From: Anticarsia gemmatalis
Taxonomy: Eukaryota; Arthropoda; Insecta; Lepidoptera; Erebidae
NCBI RefSeq assembly: GCF_050436995.1
Contig: NC_134747.1
Location: forward strand, 4,967,501-5,031,500
Length of the DNA stretch: 64,000 nucleotides
Reading direction: 5' to 3'
Below are positions 41,701 through 52,600 of this stretch, one piece after another. The notes below the pieces were generated by a model that searched no databases, was not told where the DNA came from, and was given only the letters and a program-made list of their open reading frames with translations. The position numbers and the translations under genes are program-made. Each line of letters begins with the position of its first letter. The stretch's first letter is position 1.

Positions 41701-42894
41701 ACTATCACTATAGGTATTTTCTTATCTTGAGCTTTCATAACATAACACTTACGTGTGTAGATAACTAAGTCCATGACGCATTATGAAACCAGAGATCCCA
41801 ATATAGCTGTTTGTTGATGGTCCGACACTAAAAACGGTACTAAATTTCGTCCCTCCTAGTGTAAACAAAAAGGATACAAAGGAGGGGTCTATCGCGATGT
41901 ACAGATAACTGTGACGTCATTTCTGAAGTCCAAGTCGTGTCAATCACTAGTGACCCTTACGACCATCCGTCTAACTGATAATGTGTACTTACATTATCAA
42001 TTATAATAAATGCTTTATAAGCTCAAAATAGTACGACTATGAAACTAAGTATTCTGTTTTTGTTAACCTATTTACCTACTTTGCAATCAAGAAAATAACA
42101 TGTCTATTTTTTATTAGTAGGTAGGTGCATAATAAAATATGAAAACCCATACTGTTGATTGTCCTGCAATAAGACAAGGCGTTTGAGTCTACATCGAACT
42201 TCGTTCGGTTTGGGGAGATTGCATTCCCTAATTGTTTTGAGAACTTTCAGGTTTTTCCCACAAGTATTTTTTTTACACTGGGTCAGCAAAAGTTATACGA
42301 TTCACGAGTCACACCTAAGTTTTGAACTCTCGATCGCCTACATAATTTGGCCAGTCGACTATTATTTTTGCTATAAAAACATTCCCAGATATTTTTGCAA
42401 AAATATCGCTCCGGAATCCAGCATAATATCAATAAGGAAAAAGTTGCATACGAATGTCCCGAATTGGTAAAAACCCAACAACAATTATTTTTCGTAAGAC
42501 AACCGGGAATTCACGCTCAATGTTCTGATTATTGTTTTTCTGACGGCAACAATATTGATAGTGTAAAGAAACTCAGACCCGTATATTTACAATGCAATTA
42601 ACTTTTACAACAAATTAATCGTTTTATAGGTATCCAATACTATTTATTAAAATGTGAATCGCATTCACTCTTTACATAATCGAAGTTTTTAACGTAAAAT
42701 CTTCGTTTCATATCGATTTATTACGTAACTTATTTATGAACTCTTCTTAGAAACTACTTCCTAGTATTTATTCCTCATAGTTCTTCCTGTATTGATAACG
42801 TATATGTTGTTCTGATGACGTATTTTTTCTTTTACAGACAGTTGAAGAGCTTTACGCGCTGGCTGATAAGATCATTGGAACGAAACGTCTGTAA
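26770..42894 (+). CDS. Uncharacterised protein, charged and coiled-coil-like
   Basis: I do not recognise this gene. Seven exons are visible: 26770-26823, 27201-27310, 36624-36856, 37307-37457, 38412-38603, 38683-38883 and 42838-42894, encoding about 330 aa. The N-terminus is charged (MAEADAPKDDKEKR). It is followed by LPNLPRWWQAKIIQYA, a basic segment around FYTSAPPKRVQKG, a long helical stretch (LEERIREVNEENLNKR), ELFHHPVFVFWRMVNREVAR and an acidic run (DEEAEAEDLEEE) leading into more predicted helix. It ends ADKIIGTKRL. There is no signal peptide or membrane segment. Exons 1-3 and 4-7 join in phase. Exon 3 ends with one leftover base while exon 4 needs two, so a short exon is missing between them or the assembly has an indel. 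Intron 2 is 9.3 kb and intron 6 is 4.0 kb. Polyadenylation signal at 43081. Confidence 0.8.
26905..27160. repeat. Decayed non-LTR retrotransposon-like sequence
   Basis: Intron 1 of the uncharacterised gene contains GTCCCACTGCTGGACAATG, related to the cagcagtggg core of the LINE fragments elsewhere in the window. Beyond it is a less AT-rich stretch without a frame. Strongly degenerate; ends unclear. Confidence 0.4.
27311..36623 (+). other. 9.3-kb intron 2 of the uncharacterised gene
   Basis: AT-rich intron with no recognised gene. It contains three GC- and CpG-rich patches in an otherwise uniform background: 28670-28760, 29030-29340 and 29690-29780. The middle patch holds an exon-like open frame, listed separately. 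I see nothing interpretable in the remainder. Confidence 0.7.
29200..29348 (+). CDS. Candidate alternative first coding exon (low confidence)
   Basis: An open stretch from ATG 29200 to a possible donor (TCTCAG|gttcta, exon end 29348) inside a GC-rich patch of intron 2. It reads MQRTPSSASEGSFW, then an Arg-rich run, then DADDYAVFVDVPTRRASSLR, which looks more protein-like than the other frames. It ends with two bases of a codon, the same phase as exon 2 at 27310, so it could splice in frame to exon 3 at 36624 and give a second N-terminus. The donor is weak, and the GC richness alone could explain the open frame. It may equally be CpG-island noncoding DNA or a first exon on the other strand. 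Confidence 0.25.
36857..37306 (+). other. Interval that must hold a missing exon of the uncharacterised gene
   Basis: Flanking exons differ by one base in phase, so an exon of length 3n+1 is expected. One candidate is 37015-37042 (28 nt, acceptor ctctag, donor gtcccg), which would keep the frame open; a donor six bases later also works. Both donors are weak. Nothing else is seen here. Confidence 0.35.
37738..37989 (+). mobile_element. Non-autonomous Helitron-like element
   Basis: Starts TCTATACTAATATTATAAAG (preceded by A), contains (GTTT)n, carries the hairpin CGCAAGCGAAGTTGCG at 37962-37977 and ends CTAG at 37986-37989 followed by T. It is 252 bp and lies in intron 4 of the uncharacterised gene, in inverted orientation to 15844-16091. 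Confidence 0.8.
40266..40501 (+). mobile_element. Helitron-like repeat with duplicated 5' end
   Basis: Begins TCCTACTAATATTATAAATC, and this start is repeated in tandem 26 bp further on. The body follows, then the 3' hairpin CGCGGACGAAGTCGCG at 40477-40492 and GGGCGGCC. The expected terminal CTAG is missing or altered. Confidence 0.6.
40502..40588 (+). repeat. Direct repeat, copy 1
   Basis: About 87 bp from TATTATCTATATTAAAATCA to GGAGATGCCATTA, matched at 40764-40850 with a handful of differences. Once the MITE is removed, the two copies are nearly in tandem. Confidence 0.75.
40589..40752. mobile_element. PIF/Harbinger-like MITE
   Basis: Terminal inverted repeats GGTTTCG.TACACATATATTCGGTTC and, complemented, GGCTTGCTATACACATAT.TCGGTTC. 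Flanked by TTA on both sides (40586-40588 and 40753-40755), the usual PIF/Harbinger target duplication. 164 bp, noncoding. Confidence 0.6.
40764..40850 (+). repeat. Direct repeat, copy 2
   Basis: Second copy of the 40502-40588 segment, from TATTATCTACATTAAAATCA to GGAGATGCCATTA. Confidence 0.75.
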
Positions 42895-43080
42895 AGTATT
42901 TTATTTATTTAATTTTAAGAGTAACTACGTGGTGTGTAGCGTCGTATTACAAGTATGTACCTGATAGCAACATAATGTAGTCTTACGTCTCATTTGCTCT
43001 GTCCTGGTCATGACATTCAATATTCCCTCATCGGGATTTAAAAATGTATACCGACAACACAATGAACTAATTTTGTATGC

Positions 43081-43086
43081 AATAAA
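43081..43086 (+). terminator. Polyadenylation signal of the uncharacterised gene
   Basis: AATAAA 187 nt after the TAA stop at 42892-42894. It faces the uricase gene, whose probable signal on the other strand is at 43166-43171. Confidence 0.6.
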
Positions 43087-43165
43087 TGTCTATAAAAATC
43101 AACATCCTTTGTCATTTTCAATATCACGAACCTTGGTAGTCAGACACAGTTTAATACTTCGAAAG

Positions 43166-43171
43166 TTTATT
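43166..43171 (-). terminator. Probable polyadenylation signal of the urate oxidase gene
   Basis: AATAAA on the minus strand, about 470 nt past the uricase stop codon. I saw no other AATAAA between them on this strand. Confidence 0.45.
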
Positions 43172-43639
43172 CAAGCTTAATTATACTTATTACACTAATG
43201 GTAAACACAAACTTACATAATTACAAACCGCATTGAAACTGTAGTCAACTTTGGTTTAACACAGTCAAGCAGCGAAATTAATACCTTGACTAGATATAAA
43301 CATAACTTTAAAATCATATAAAAATTAATCAACATTTTCGTATTAAAACGTTAAGTTTATGCCGATATTGTTCAGAACAAATAATAAAAATGCGAAAGAA
43401 GGGGATAACAGCAACGTCCCCTCGTTTACAACTTAGATAATAGTCAATAGAGAGCTCTACACACGTAAATTGGCGCGGCCATGTTGGCGTAGCACAATCG
43501 GTGCTTTTTAAATTTTTACAAAATCAAATATTTACAATATAAATTAGTGCCATCGGGCGTGTGCAAAGTTACGTGTGTTACATAAAGCTATACATAATCC
43601 TAAGGTAGCGGCGCTCTACGAGGCGTAGCAGTTTGTTCG

Positions 43640-46600
43640 TCACAAGTGGCTTTTGGGTCTACGGCGTAGTTGCGCGTAGATAAGGCCAGCGGGTTTGTCA
43701 ATAGGCTGGTAGATTTGGTGGCGAGGGTCGCCTTTCGTCACGTTGGCAGGGAATTTTGACATGTCGATGTTGAGGTAGTGCTTGTTTGGCATCGTCATTT
43801 TGATCCAGGTGATCTGTGAGCAAAAGAAACAGTGGATTAGTTTACAGTTTTTTTAAGGAAAAGTCAACGTATACAATTTACTTATAGCATATGACTGATT
43901 TTTGCAAAAAGAATATAATATATATTATGCACTTGAATTTTGTGAATGAACTGTTTGTTCTTTATTTTTATTTCAGGTTGAGTCACAATTTTTCGTGAAA
44001 TCTTATGCTATATAATAGAGATTAATACAAGAACAACGAAGCGGTAATTAAATGACATTTTACTATCAAGCGCTTAACTATTTTAAATATTATACGCAAT
44101 AATACATAAAATTTCACCAGATAGTATTTTATTATTATTTTGCTATTATTTTACAGATAGGTATACAATAATAAAGGTACCGAGAGCAACAATAACCTGC
44201 GTGCAAGAGAGCACCTTTATTACAAACATGTTTTGTCGTTGTCAACGATAACAAAGTTACCTACAAATAATATTTATTAATGAATTTATCACTTGACTTT
44301 TGTACATTAATTATTGTTGAGTCTGTCGGTTTTAATCATATTTGTTTGTTCACCTCTAATTATTCACTGTTACTAACTTGTTTTGAACCACTTTCTATGA
44401 CGATAACTATGTCAAATGAGTGTTTATTTAAGATAAACTACTATTCTATATACTGTCGCAGTGCTAATTGGTCTAAAATTAAAATCACAAAGATTTTTTC
44501 AAAGGCAAACAAATATTTGGAAAAAAAAAAACTTTGTAACAACTTCATAGTTTTACGATTATGACCTTCAAAGCTAAAGATTTTAGCGATAGCCAATTGT
44601 CAGGCTTATTTTTTTTTTAATTGTCGCTTTTATTAACCAGCTTTCGTTTGTTAGGACAGGTTATTCGAAGTTATAAATCCGTGCCTAAGCATCCTCGAAA
44701 CACGAAGAAGAAAATTATCTATACCTATCGAACTGGCAACCAAGGTCATATAATTAGTTGAACCAAAAAATAATGTTATTGGTAAACAAACGCAATCAGC
44801 CTCCGGGTTTTAATTCGATAGCCTTTCGGCCTTTATTCACGTGACCGACGCCCGTTCACAAACAAAATAGCTGTGACGTACAGTCTGATACCGTCGGCAT
44901 AACTACACGATTGACCGGATTCACTTCCGATAAAACTCTTTGTTGTCTCATTAATGATTTATAAACAATAGCATGTGCTGGCCGAAAACTAAAGCCATAT
45001 TACTATTTTACAATTACAAGTTAGTTGAATTCTTCAACTGTTTTTTTTTTTAAGAATCATCCTTGAATTATGACCGACTATCAGGACGTTTTTTTTGGAA
45101 TGTGTCATCTCGGGGCATGAAATAGAGATTATATTCTATCAACAATATCACGTGTTTGACTAAAAAAAAATATACTACAGAAGCCAATTTAACTAATTTA
45201 AACATCCTGGTTATCAATTAGTTACTTCTCAGATGAAACATTGTGAACTAATAAACCTTAAAACTGGTATTGAATCAGTCTATTTTCAGTACACATTTTA
45301 CACAAAATTGATCTATTTATTACTATCTCAATAAAAGCAAAATAAAGCCTAAGAAAATAGGGTTCCCGAGAGAAATCAGTAGTGCGGCAACACTGCGGGC
45401 TATTGACCGCCGGCTCTAAACATAGATACGTGTAATGTTTATTTCTGTACCACTCAAAAGACATATCGCTACAGACAGTTGCAACAAAGTAAACGAATTT
45501 TTCATACTACGAGATATTGATGCATACTCACTAGTCGCTATAAGTAGTAACTTCAATCAATTTATTGGTAAACAAAGGCAATATGACCAATAACACAAAG
45601 ATTTTCTAGCTTTGTAAAAAATCTATCGAATGTGTAATTTTTCAAAACGACTCTACGTCATGTGATTATTCTAATTCAAGATCTCTAACTAAATAAAATA
45701 TAAAGTTTAAAGTGAAAACAGACGTTTTTACTACCGTTTAACGATGCGAAATTAGTTGTTAAACACAGCTATTAATTGTTGACATTTAGTGGTTGTAAAA
45801 AGTATTTTGTAATAGGCCTTAAAATAAAAAAGTGGATCAAAACGCAACGATTTATAAATAACGTCTCAACGAGTCATATGTCGACAAGGTTTCTTAAAAA
45901 TATTTATTCTCGGAACTTAGACCTCAACCTATTTTCGGCGTGAATAATGATAGTTATGATAAGACGGCAGTCATACGTTACTTTTATATTTCTATTCGTG
46001 TGCAAATATTACGTCTGACCTATTAAATAGAATAGCAAATAAAAGTGATTGATTTATTAAAAGATCTTTTCAATGTTAAGTATCATCTGGCAAATGTAAT
46101 GTAAGAATTCTTACCTCTGAGACTTTCTCCAACACAGTCTTCTCGGCTTGATACAAGGTGTGTTGTACTGAGGGTGAATAGACTCCAATGTCCGGGGGTC
46201 CGGCGAATTTGTCCAATATCGCGTCCTTAACTGTCAGCCAAGCGTTGTCGAAGTCTGCTGTACGCATGCTGTCATATACCCACTCTGCTTCAACTACCGT
46301 ACTGTTGAAAAAAATAACTTTAGTACATCTTTAATTAATTATATTAACAAAAGAAGCCTCATACAAATATTTATTAAAATAAATACCTAAATATTCTTTC
46401 GGCAGCATCACTCAGTGTCGTGTATTCATCTTGTACGAAGTCAACGAACGCTGATTGCGTAGTTTTGAGGACGCGGAGTCCACTCAAACCCGATTTCACT
46501 ATGACAGCCTCTGTATAAACAAAAAAAATATTTGAATGAACTGTTGTTCTATAATCACACACATCGATGGATGAAATTAAAATAGTATTCTGAACTTACC

Positions 46601-47280
46601 GTGCCGAGCTTGTGATACTTCAGACCACCTCGTTGCAGTTGGTGAAAATACGAAAGCGTGATTGTGAGGTGTGCCTGCCTGCAGTCTCTCCCAGGGATAC
46701 TCAACTACTCTGCATTTCGCTTCCACCACTTGTTTGTACATATACAGGAAATGAGCCACAACTACAGCACCAAATTCTTCAGGAGTCTTGACTCCATGTT
46801 TCTTTGCTAGTAAATACACGGTATTCTTTTGTGAATCAGTAGCCACCACATCCTTATTGTCTCCAATAACGTAAGCGCTTTCCGATTGCAATTTCAGTTC
46901 CGTGAACACTTCAAATTCGCGGATAGAGTGATAGTCCGCGTCACGGTGGACGTGAAGGAGTTTGACGGCGCTCTTGCCGTAGCCATGGTGGCTAAGCTCG
47001 AAGCGACCGCCGGAGTCCGCCGAAGCCGTCAGCATCGGTCCAGACTTCAAAGCGTTGGACACAGGTGCTTCCGAACTTGTGTTCGAGGGTTTCGCGTAAA
47101 TTCTGAAAGTAATAATACAAATTTTAATTAAATAACATTGAAAAATTGAGGTAAAAAATTCTACAGGCAATCACAAGTTAGAAAATAAATAAATTAGATA
47201 GATACTATCTAATTTCTAAAAGGTTATTCTAAGAAAAATTACACCTATAATAATTACCTGTTAATGCTAGTCCACGGCAT
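43640..47280 (-). CDS. Uro: Urate oxidase (uricase)
   Basis: Peroxisomal enzyme that oxidises uric acid to 5-hydroxyisourate on the way to allantoin. Five minus-strand exons: 47258-47280, 46600-47102, 46387-46510, 46115-46301 and 43640-43813; all phases agree and give 336 aa (family about 300-350). Conserved blocks are present in order: YGKSAVKLLHVHRD (catalytic Lys), GDNKDVVATDSQKNTVYLLA (partner Thr), HNHAFVF.PTATRW, SGLSGLRVLKTTQSAFVDF, DEYTTLSDAAERI (urate-binding Arg), YSPSVQHTLY (Gln) and MPNKHYLNIDMSKFP (Asn and His). The protein ends in SHL, which fits the PTS1 consensus. Start MPWTSIN lies in a 23-nt coding exon. No damage is seen, so the enzyme should be active. Intron 4 is 2.3 kb; the others are 85-155 bp. 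Confidence 0.97.
43814..46114. other. Intron 4 of the urate oxidase gene
   Basis: 2.3 kb of AT-rich DNA between the last two coding exons. I see no gene, repeat or structure I can name. Confidence 0.5.
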
Positions 47281-47351
47281 TTTTAATAACCAATAAAATC
47301 ACTTAATTTTTAGAGAATGTAGGAAAGAACGTCGGCGCATAGCCCAACATG

Positions 47352-47414
47352 CACTGTTCCGCCACCGCTTCAAGCCTCACTTATAAGAGTACCCTGTGTG
47401 ACCCGCTGTGACCC
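47352..47414 (-). promoter_or_regulatory. Urate oxidase promoter: TATA box, initiator-like site, DR4 element
   Basis: Reading the minus strand toward the gene, two GGGTCA hexamers occur as a direct repeat with four bases between (47409-47414 and 47399-47404), the DR4 layout of nuclear-receptor sites. Next is a TATA box (CTTATAAG, 47380-47387) and an ACAGTG initiator-like site at 47352-47357, about 25-30 nt further on. The coding start is at 47280, leaving a 5' UTR of roughly 75 nt. A GATAA motif lies just upstream of the repeat (47417-47421). Spacing suggests a real focused promoter; the factor is unknown. Confidence 0.6.
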
Positions 47415-49375
47415 GCGTTATCAGCGCCGAGCACGCGCCTCTATTGCCGCTGAGATTGTAACGCTCATTAATTAGTTATTTATCTAAGTTTACATATACA
47501 TCTTATTATGATTTAGATACGTATATCGGCACTGTTTGAATGTACGTTGACTTATTTGGATATACCTACACATTTTTTGTTCAAGTCTTTAAACTCAATT
47601 TTAGTCTTCCTATTGAAACTTATTTTCCCAAGCCGCCAGAAAGTTAACGGAAGTACCTACTTACTATTCTATGAACTGGTGACTCGTGATGATAACATGA
47701 TAAGCAAGTCATAACATATGATGCTGGGGAGATGTCTATAATATTCGAAAGTAAACAATAATTACTGATTAGATTCTGAGAAAGAGGAAAAACCTATACC
47801 TACTTGTAGTTTATCTACTTTTAGATATTACTGAAAACTTTTATCAAACAAAAATAAGCTACTGTCACTCGAAATCTTAGTGGCCGCTCCGTGATCGTGA
47901 CAGTAGGTACCTACATAGTAAGTGATATTCATGGTCATTCATCTATCATCTAGCAAACAGGCTTTGATTAGAATGCTTTAATTTTATATTACGTAACCGT
48001 ACTACGGGTTGTCTCTACGTAGGAGAGTAAGAGTTCTAAGTTCGTTTGTTTGGCACTCGATACCCGTGGTCGTATTACCGTGCACCATCTACCACAGGTA
48101 ATCTCATGCTGCAAATTACTTGTTTACACATGGTTTGTTGTTGTTCTCATTATCAGCGTTGTATGGGGTTAAAGTGCATTATCGAACAAACGTTGTTAAC
48201 GTTTACGCAGAAAGCGCTACGAGGATTTTCTTAACGTAAAACAAACATACTAAACATAACATTCCTTTTATCCTGTTGACAAGTTGAGAATACACATAAA
48301 AATCTATTTGATCTTGAAACAAAAACATTGCCTACATTAGATGTTCCACGTGAACGATTAAAAAGTTATTAATAAAAAAGTATCGGTAACGCTACTATCA
48401 TTAACGAAGTTTGTTATTCCTGGTAATCGGGTTTTTGTTTTTAACCAAAAACACGATAGGAGGTCGATAAATAATGACGCGACTTCAACATAATATTGCT
48501 TTGATGACGCACTTGCTGTTTATTTCCTCCAGATTAAAAATAAGAAATGAGGTTAATAGGACATCACAGATCATATTTTTATCGATATAAGCACTTGTGA
48601 TTGAAGAACTGCTTAACGAGTTTTAGTTGTGTAGTGATGACATATTTGTGTAGCGTATACGTTCTGAAGCTTTACTTATTAAATAAATATTTTACATAGC
48701 GCAAGATAACATGGATAATATGGTAATATTATTACTTAGTCATTTCAATTAATGCGCACTGAAAGGTAAGATGAAAGCGCTTCTTAGGAGTTCTAAAAAT
48801 AAGAAGGAAATATTAACATTAAACGTACGTGAAGTAGCAAAATGTGAGTGGTACGCAATTTTTTATAGTGCGATCGTAATATTTTTATGTAGCTTGTTTT
48901 ATGGCTACATTCTCAAAGCTTTGAATAAGACATCTCTGTATATCTACGTATTGTGTATAACGTGAAGGACTTTCCCAGTAAATAAGAGTATTTTAAGAGA
49001 AGCGGATGCTATTCGCAATGGTTTCTTGTAACTCCTATAAACTATGTACGAACTTCCGTAATCTTTATTTTAGTCTCGCAATAGAATTCTAAAATTATAG
49101 TGTAGTGAGTGTTATTGTCGGTTAGACATCGCGTGCTACTAAACTTTGTCTACCACTCAAAAAAATCCCAAAGCGTGCGAATAATCAGTCTCAGCTCTCA
49201 AGGGAAGCGGCCGAAGTAATGCGTGCGATACTATAGCAGACTTGATTTAATGCGCTCAGCGTCTGTTAGCGCGAACTCTCTCGCTCTTTATCTTTATTCA
49301 GAAGAGTCATGTTGAAGGAAATGTCGGCCACTTAATGTTATTTAAAACGGCATGCAGACTGTAGCGTACGACGTG
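47415..49375. other. Head-to-head intergenic region, urate oxidase and varicose
   Basis: About 2 kb between divergent genes. The uricase promoter lies at its left end and the varicose CpG block at its right end. A CACGTG E-box sits near 48349. No gene or repeat recognised in between. Confidence 0.5.
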
Positions 49376-49619
49376 GTGGAAGAAAAGGAGGGCGGGCGGT
49401 TTTGCGCAAGCGCGGCGCGGGCGGGCGGCGCCGTGACGTGCCGCGCTCAGCTGACGCCGCGGCGGCCGCGTGACGCGTCGCGCTCGCGCCACGCATCGAT
49501 ACCGCGCACGTCTGTTGCGAATATCTGCCGGTGCCGGATAATGCCTCTGTCCACCCGCTAGTGAGCAACGTGTTATCTGTTCAGTGCACGCTTCGTGCAG
49601 TGTTTACCCCCGATTACCG
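49376..49619 (+). promoter_or_regulatory. varicose CpG-rich promoter and 5' UTR
   Basis: A strongly GC- and CpG-rich block (about 49376-49530) rises out of AT-rich DNA directly upstream of the varicose start. It contains CRE-like TGACGTG and TGACGCG sequences and an ATCGATA motif. A consensus arthropod initiator TCAGT lies at 49581-49585, 35 nt before the ATG at 49620. No TATA box is evident. Confidence 0.6.
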
Positions 49620-52600
49620 ATGATGGTGCGACGCAGCGGACGATACACCGTCAACTGGAGAGGGTTTAAGGATTTTGCATTCGGAAATAAACCTCCCGAC
49701 GAAGGTGAGTTTACTTTCCAAGCGAATCTCGATTGATCCGGTGAAAATCTTAGTTCCTAACATAACCTCAAAGGTATTTTGTAATAAGTATAAAATATTT
49801 GTGGCTATCTCGACAGTTTGGGATTCAAGAGAACTGTAAATCTCAAATAACATCGTAAAATTGTATTCGGAGCGTAGAAAATGACAGCCAATTTTCTACT
49901 GGCTGCGAAAACTATTTTGTATGCCCATGAAATTGGCAAACCAGGGCCTACAACAAATCAAATATTTTATAACGTTTAAATCATCTGTGTTTACTAATAA
50001 CCAGTATAATATTTTCCCGTAAAAATAAATCATGTCTATGAAGTTCTATAATGAACGAGAAATCAACGTAATAAATGTCGTCGTTAATTTATCCTACCTA
50101 GCGCTAACGGATATTAACAGATTTCATGTATTAGAGAAACGATTAATAACATTTACAAGTGAGTTCCAATTGGATACAATATCAATTTACTATTAAATAC
50201 CAGAGCAATCAAATTATCACTCTGATGCTCATAAATTTATTTATAACTTACTGTAAAGGGAATTAGGTACTATATATAGTGGTAGGTATTAAAACAAAGT
50301 GTGCATTAAATTGATTAATTCAATTATTACATTTATTATATATATGTACAATATGAGTATGTGTATAAGCTTGGTCGTGATCTCTCAACATTGTATGTGA
50401 CTCTACTATGTAGTACTATGATGTCGAATCTACTAGGTTAAAGTGTTATAAATTGTATTAATTAAATAAATAACGTAGATTTAAATACTGGTTTATGTGC
50501 TCTATACAATTTGAATATTCAGACAATTGGAAAAGCAATGACGTCATATGATTGAAAAACCTACAGTAAAATGTTAAAGCTTTTAATAAAATATTGAACA
50601 ACCTATCGAATTTAAATTTGACTTGCCACAGTTAGTCCAAGAGTTATAAGGAAATCTTGTGAGGTGTAAACTAGTAGAAAGAAAGTTAAGAAGCATAATG
50701 AAACATACCTATATCTTAGGTACAACCTGCTATCGTAAATTGGTTTTATAAGAATACCTACAAAAACAACTGATAATTTTTATGTATTCGTTACTTACTG
50801 TTATTAAGGAATATTAAATTATAATTTTCATCCTGAATACCTGAATCATCTGCATAGATGGACTCAGGCCAATGATGATTGATGATTTTTCTCTTTCTTT
50901 TTTTTCCTTTTTTTCAATAGGAAAAGTTTTAAACAGCCTAATTATCCGCTTATATATCCTGAAACTGGTAGAGATGGGTTTAAAATTTCAATTCCTATTA
51001 GCAATCTACTCACACGTTGCATGTGTGGAGGACATGAGCATAGGACATATAATTTTTACTTACATTTTACGCAAGTGAAACCGCAGGTTTGTGAAGAATT
51101 ATTACTATTGTTTTATTGTGCATTCGCACGAAATGCGAGACATGACTGCTCTACAATTGATAAAATATAGTTCCGACGACATAGGCATTCTGCAGATAGA
51201 TTGTTTGTAAATATTTTCGAATAAGACGGTGAAGTGTATTGAGGTAAATAAATGTATTCATAGGTATAATATTTAAAAAACTGTCGTAATTACGTTTGGG
51301 AAAATCATCTTAACTGTCTACAACTGAGCGAATATTCTCAGAACAAGAATATCGCCGCATTTCGCAGTAAATTTTAATCAATCGGACTTATCAAATACGT
51401 AATTCAACCACCAAGAATAATATAAATTGTAGGTATCTTTTCTGTTTTTGATTGCACTCATGCGACATGAATAATGTTCGGGGTACATAAGTCACATTTT
51501 AGTGCAGTCAATTAAGCTTAAATTAGGTAAGAATCTCGGAATTCGAGATACCCAGCTGTAAGTCTGTAAATACTTGTATATTGACACCCTAAAAGTTGTC
51601 TCAAAACCTACATATGGTAGGGTGTACGCAACTATAAAATTTCAAGGTCCAAAGTCCCAAAAACCGGTTTTTTGAGCTTTTCTTGTAAATATCTCATTTC
51701 CTATGGAATTTTTGCATTCGTATTCATTACCAATATTGTACAGTATAAAATTCTCTACAAATTTTGTTTGAATTTTTTTTTTACGGCGAACCGTTTTCGA
51801 GATAGAGGGGGGAGAGCGCGCGGTCACAGGATCATTTCAAGTCAACCGGTGCCTCCGGTCGAAGATGCGCCATATATATTATAGTTGATGAACTATCGAT
51901 AAATCAATGATTAATAAATATTTGTCAATTTCTATTAACTATTACATTATTTTTTATAATTTTTTTCATAACCTATCCACTTTTTATTCAGTATTAATTA
52001 ATTTATCAACACTTACCTGCCCATGTAATTGCAGATTTTTTCATGAAAATATAGGCACTGTATTTGAATTTTAACCTAATTAATATTAATAACTTCTTAC
52101 ATGATGAAAAAAAAACAAATAAATCAGTATTATTGAAAAGATATAGCTTTAATATAATTATGAAGAAAATGATGACACCAATGACTTTTCGAAGTTATGT
52201 GTGTATTAGAAATAATTGTCACATGCTCCAACGGTGAAGGAAAACATCGTGAGGAAACCTTGCATGAATAAAATTTGTTAAATACATTTATTGAGGGCAT
52301 GCAAAGTCCCCAACCCGCACTTGGCCAGCGTGGTGGACTCAAGGCCTAACCCCTCCCTCATTACGGGAGAAGACCCTTGCTCAGCAGTGGGACAGTAATG
52401 GGTTAAATTTATTTATTATTATAATCATTGATTTATCGATAGTTCATCAACTATATATGGCGCATCTTCGACCGGAGGCACCGGTTGACTTGAAATGATC
52501 CTGTGACCGCGCGCTCTCCGCCCTCTATCTCGAAAACGGTTCACCGTAAAAAAAAATTCAAACAAAATTTGTAGAGAATTTTATACTGTACAATATTGGT

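Larger units (their letters stand above)
38884..42837. other. 4.0-kb intron 6 of the uncharacterised gene
   Basis: Contains a Helitron-like repeat (40266-40501) and a 164-bp MITE (40589-40752) between two copies of a duplicated segment (40502-40588 and 40764-40850). The segment 39030-39140 is locally less AT-rich. No exon recognised. Confidence 0.5.

Noticed and set aside
42159..42470. 103-codon open frame in the last intron of the uncharacterised gene
   Set aside because: No recognisable motif and no exon signals in the right phase. The next exon begins cleanly at 42838.
49338..49568. Open frames on both strands in the GC-rich block upstream of varicose
   Set aside because: High GC removes stop codons. 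The frames are rich in Ala and Arg, lack splice logic and coincide with the promoter.
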